Assembly (NCBI GenBank): GCA_964472175.1
Contig: CAYYJF010000075.1
Location: 1 to 7,612 of the forward strand
DNA from: UBA8389 sp964472175
GTDB taxonomy: Bacteria > Bacteroidota > Bacteroidia > Bacteroidales > UBA1402
Direction: 5' to 3'
DNA length: 7,612 nt
Program-made: the position numbers and the translations under genes
Shown: positions 6,676-7,612 of the stretch, piece by piece
How the letters are laid out: every line of letters begins with the position of its first letter
Position numbering within the stretch: the first letter of the stretch is position 1
Notes under the pieces: model-generated
Seen by the model: the letters and a program-made list of their open reading frames with translations, nothing else
What the model was told of the DNA's origin: nothing
The model's database searches: none

Positions 6676-6897
6676 TTAATATTCTTCTTCATCGAAAAAG
6701 AAATCCTCTTTGCTCGGATAATCCGGCCAAATATCTTCAATACTGTCGTAAATTTCACCTTCATCTTCCATCTCTTGCAGGTTCTCAATGACTTCAAGAG
6801 GGGCGCCCGAACGAACCGCGTAGTCGATCAGCTCATCTTTTGTTGCAGGCCAGGGGGCGTCTTCCAGTTTTGATGCCAATTCCAAAGTCCAATACAT
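6676..6897 (-). CDS. Small acidic DUF2795 protein
   Basis: A 73-residue protein of unknown function, of a type widely conserved in Bacteroidota. It begins MYWTLELASKLEDAPWPATK; the segment from about 15 to 58 (PATKDELIDYAVRSGAP, then ENLQEMEDEGEIYDSIEDIWPD) matches the DUF2795 pattern. It contains 23 Asp/Glu against 4 Lys/Arg and ends in the acidic tail DEEEY. There is no signal peptide or membrane segment, so it is cytoplasmic and probably a helical domain. AAGGAA lies 5 bases before the ATG. It has its own promoter (6933-6962) and terminator, so it can be a one-gene unit even though the adenosyltransferase gene lies 80 bases upstream on the same strand. The family name is recognised from pattern; no biochemical role is known to me. 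Confidence 0.88.
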   Translation of the reverse strand: MYWTLELASKLEDAPWPATKDELIDYAVRSGAPLEVIENLQEMEDEGEIYDSIEDIWPDYPSKEDFFFDEEEY

Positions 6898-6902
6898 ATG
6901 CG

Positions 6903-6908
6903 TTCCTT
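6903..6908 (-). promoter_or_regulatory. Shine-Dalgarno-like site before the DUF2795 gene
   Basis: The minus strand reads AAGGAA, 5 bases before the ATG at 6897. It supports that start. Confidence 0.45.
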
Positions 6909-6932
6909 AAATTGGTTTTTTCAATTTTGACG

Positions 6933-6962
6933 CAAAAATAAACGATAAAACTGATAAAACAA
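6933..6962 (-). promoter_or_regulatory. Bacteroidota-type promoter for the DUF2795 gene
   Basis: On the minus strand TTG (6962-6960) is followed by exactly 19 bases and then TATTTTTG (6940-6933), a full match to TAnnTTTG at the usual spacing. The predicted start is near 6926, with a leader of about 30 bases. This is the best promoter in the window. It lies in the 80-base gap after the adenosyltransferase gene. Confidence 0.65.
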
Positions 6963-6977
6963 GTGTTGCTCTAGTTT

Positions 6978-7526
6978 TTATTTTGTGTTATCCCAAAAAA
7001 ATTCGGAACCATCTGAAATACAGTATTTTCTGCTTAAGGTAAAAAAGTAGTCTGAAAGGCGGTTTATGTATCGAATGATCTGCGGATGTACCTCATAAAT
7101 ACTTGAAACATCCATAATGCGTCTTTCCGCTCTTCTGCAAATGGTTCTGCAAACATGGCAAAGGGATGCCCTTTTACTGCCCCCAGGGAGTACAAAACGA
7201 TTGATCGGAGGCAATGTTTGGGTTATTTTGTCGATTTCTTGTTCCATTTCAAGGAGTTCTTTTTCACCAATCGGTTCGACAAATGTGACTTTTGTTTGGG
7301 ATTGATCTGTTGCCAAATAGGAACAGATTTTAAACAGCCTGTGCTGGATATTTTCGTTGAATCGTTGATCAGATTCATCCAGTCCTTCAGAAATGAGCAA
7401 TCCGACAAATGCATTGAATTCATCGAGCGTGCCATAGGCTTCGAGCCGAATGTCATTTTTGTTGACGCGTGTTCCGCCAATCAATCCGGTTTTGCCCTGA
7501 TCTCCTGTTTTTGTATATATTTTCAT
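6978..7526 (-). CDS. ATP:cob(I)alamin adenosyltransferase, PduO type
   Basis: Cytoplasmic enzyme that transfers the adenosyl group of ATP to cob(I)alamin, making coenzyme B12 for enzymes such as methylmalonyl-CoA mutase. The 182 residues show the PduO/MMAB pattern in order: the N-terminal ATP-binding TKTGDQGKT (5-13), YGTLDEFN (31-38) with Asp35, FVLPGGS (111-117) whose Phe111 matches the phenylalanine that displaces the lower axial ligand in the Lactobacillus enzyme, the Arg-rich CRTICRRAERR (126-136), and RYINRLSDYFF (152-162). The length fits a full-length family member. I chose the ATG at 7526 over the in-frame TTG at 7532, because ATG is the commoner start and puts the ATP motif at the usual distance. 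No promoter was found directly upstream, consistent with co-transcription with an upstream gene. No B12 synthesis genes or riboswitch are visible, so salvage is as likely as synthesis. Confidence 0.93.
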   Translation of the reverse strand: MKIYTKTGDQGKTGLIGGTRVNKNDIRLEAYGTLDEFNAFVGLLISEGLDESDQRFNENIQHRLFKICSYLATDQSQTKVTFVEPIGEKELLEMEQEIDKITQTLPPINRFVLPGGSKRASLCHVCRTICRRAERRIMDVSSIYEVHPQIIRYINRLSDYFFTLSRKYCISDGSEFFWDNTK

Positions 7527-7528
7527 AG

Positions 7529-7612
7529 TCAATGGATGTGTATGCGATAATGATGGTGTTTGAAATCCTTTTTTTTAAACAGCAAGCCCGTATGAAACAA
7601 ATCCATGCTGAC
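7529..7612 (-). CDS. Possible 3' end of an unidentified upstream gene
   Basis: A minus-strand frame is open from the window edge to a TGA at 7531-7529, two bases before the adenosyltransferase ATG. That spacing is typical of an operon. The 27 visible residues end in a Lys/His-rich tail (KKKDFKHHHYRIHIH) and match no family I recognise. An open frame of this length can arise by chance. The plus strand offers a competing reading: an ATG at 7592 starting MKQIHAD and running off the edge. The two readings are mutually exclusive in practice. Confidence 0.25.
   Translation of the reverse strand, partial: VSMDLFHTGLLFKKKDFKHHHYRIHIH

Noticed and set aside
6960..6990. Terminator after the adenosyltransferase gene
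   Set aside because: Only a tiny CAA/TTG palindrome is present near the stop, with no stable stem; the TTG is better explained as the -33 element of the next gene.
7155..7550. Plus-strand open frame of 131 residues opposite the adenosyltransferase gene
   Set aside because: It lies entirely antisense to a gene with all PduO motifs; no domain and no start signal supports it.
7527..7591. Cobalamin riboswitch upstream of the adenosyltransferase gene
   Set aside because: The visible upstream sequence is under 90 bases, far shorter than a cobalamin riboswitch, and no B12-box-like sequence is seen.

Overview
The window comes from a member of the Bacteroidota. The evidence is a type IX secretion / gliding motor gene set (porP, gldK, gldL, gldM, gldN), a phylum-typical small DUF2795 protein, and promoter elements of the Bacteroidota form (TTG, about 19 bases, TAnnTTTG). 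I cannot place it below phylum. The run of exactly 100 N inside gldK shows it is a scaffolded draft genome or metagenome bin. All genes I can support lie on the minus strand, so the layout reads from high to low coordinates.

Right end (7612-6676): a possible 3' end of an unidentified gene, then an ATP:cob(I)alamin adenosyltransferase of the PduO type, then a 73-residue, very acidic DUF2795 protein. The small gene has a good promoter of its own and ends in a strong hairpin terminator (about 6618-6656) that isolates it from the next unit.

Centre (6544-1264): porP-gldK-gldL-gldM-gldN, tightly packed (4, 21, 12 and 6 bases between genes), in the same order as the porPKLMN operon of Porphyromonas gingivalis. 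Together they encode an outer-membrane PorP/SprF protein, the GldK lipoprotein and GldN that form the periplasmic ring, and the GldL-GldM inner-membrane motor that uses the proton gradient. The charged residues implicated in the motor are all present. gldK is interrupted by the assembly gap and is far too short as drawn: roughly 270-290 codons are probably missing.

Left end (1201-54): a monofunctional mannose-1-phosphate guanylyltransferase (GDP-mannose synthesis) 62 bases after gldN. It has a likely promoter of its own, but no terminator separates it from gldN. A hairpin terminator follows it, so the T9SS operon may read through into it. No stretch over 300 bases lacks a gene. I saw no tRNA, rRNA, CRISPR array, insertion sequence or sign of recent transfer. 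The core system is known; the most unusual points are the heptad-phased repeats in the long GldL tail and the linkage to GDP-mannose synthesis.
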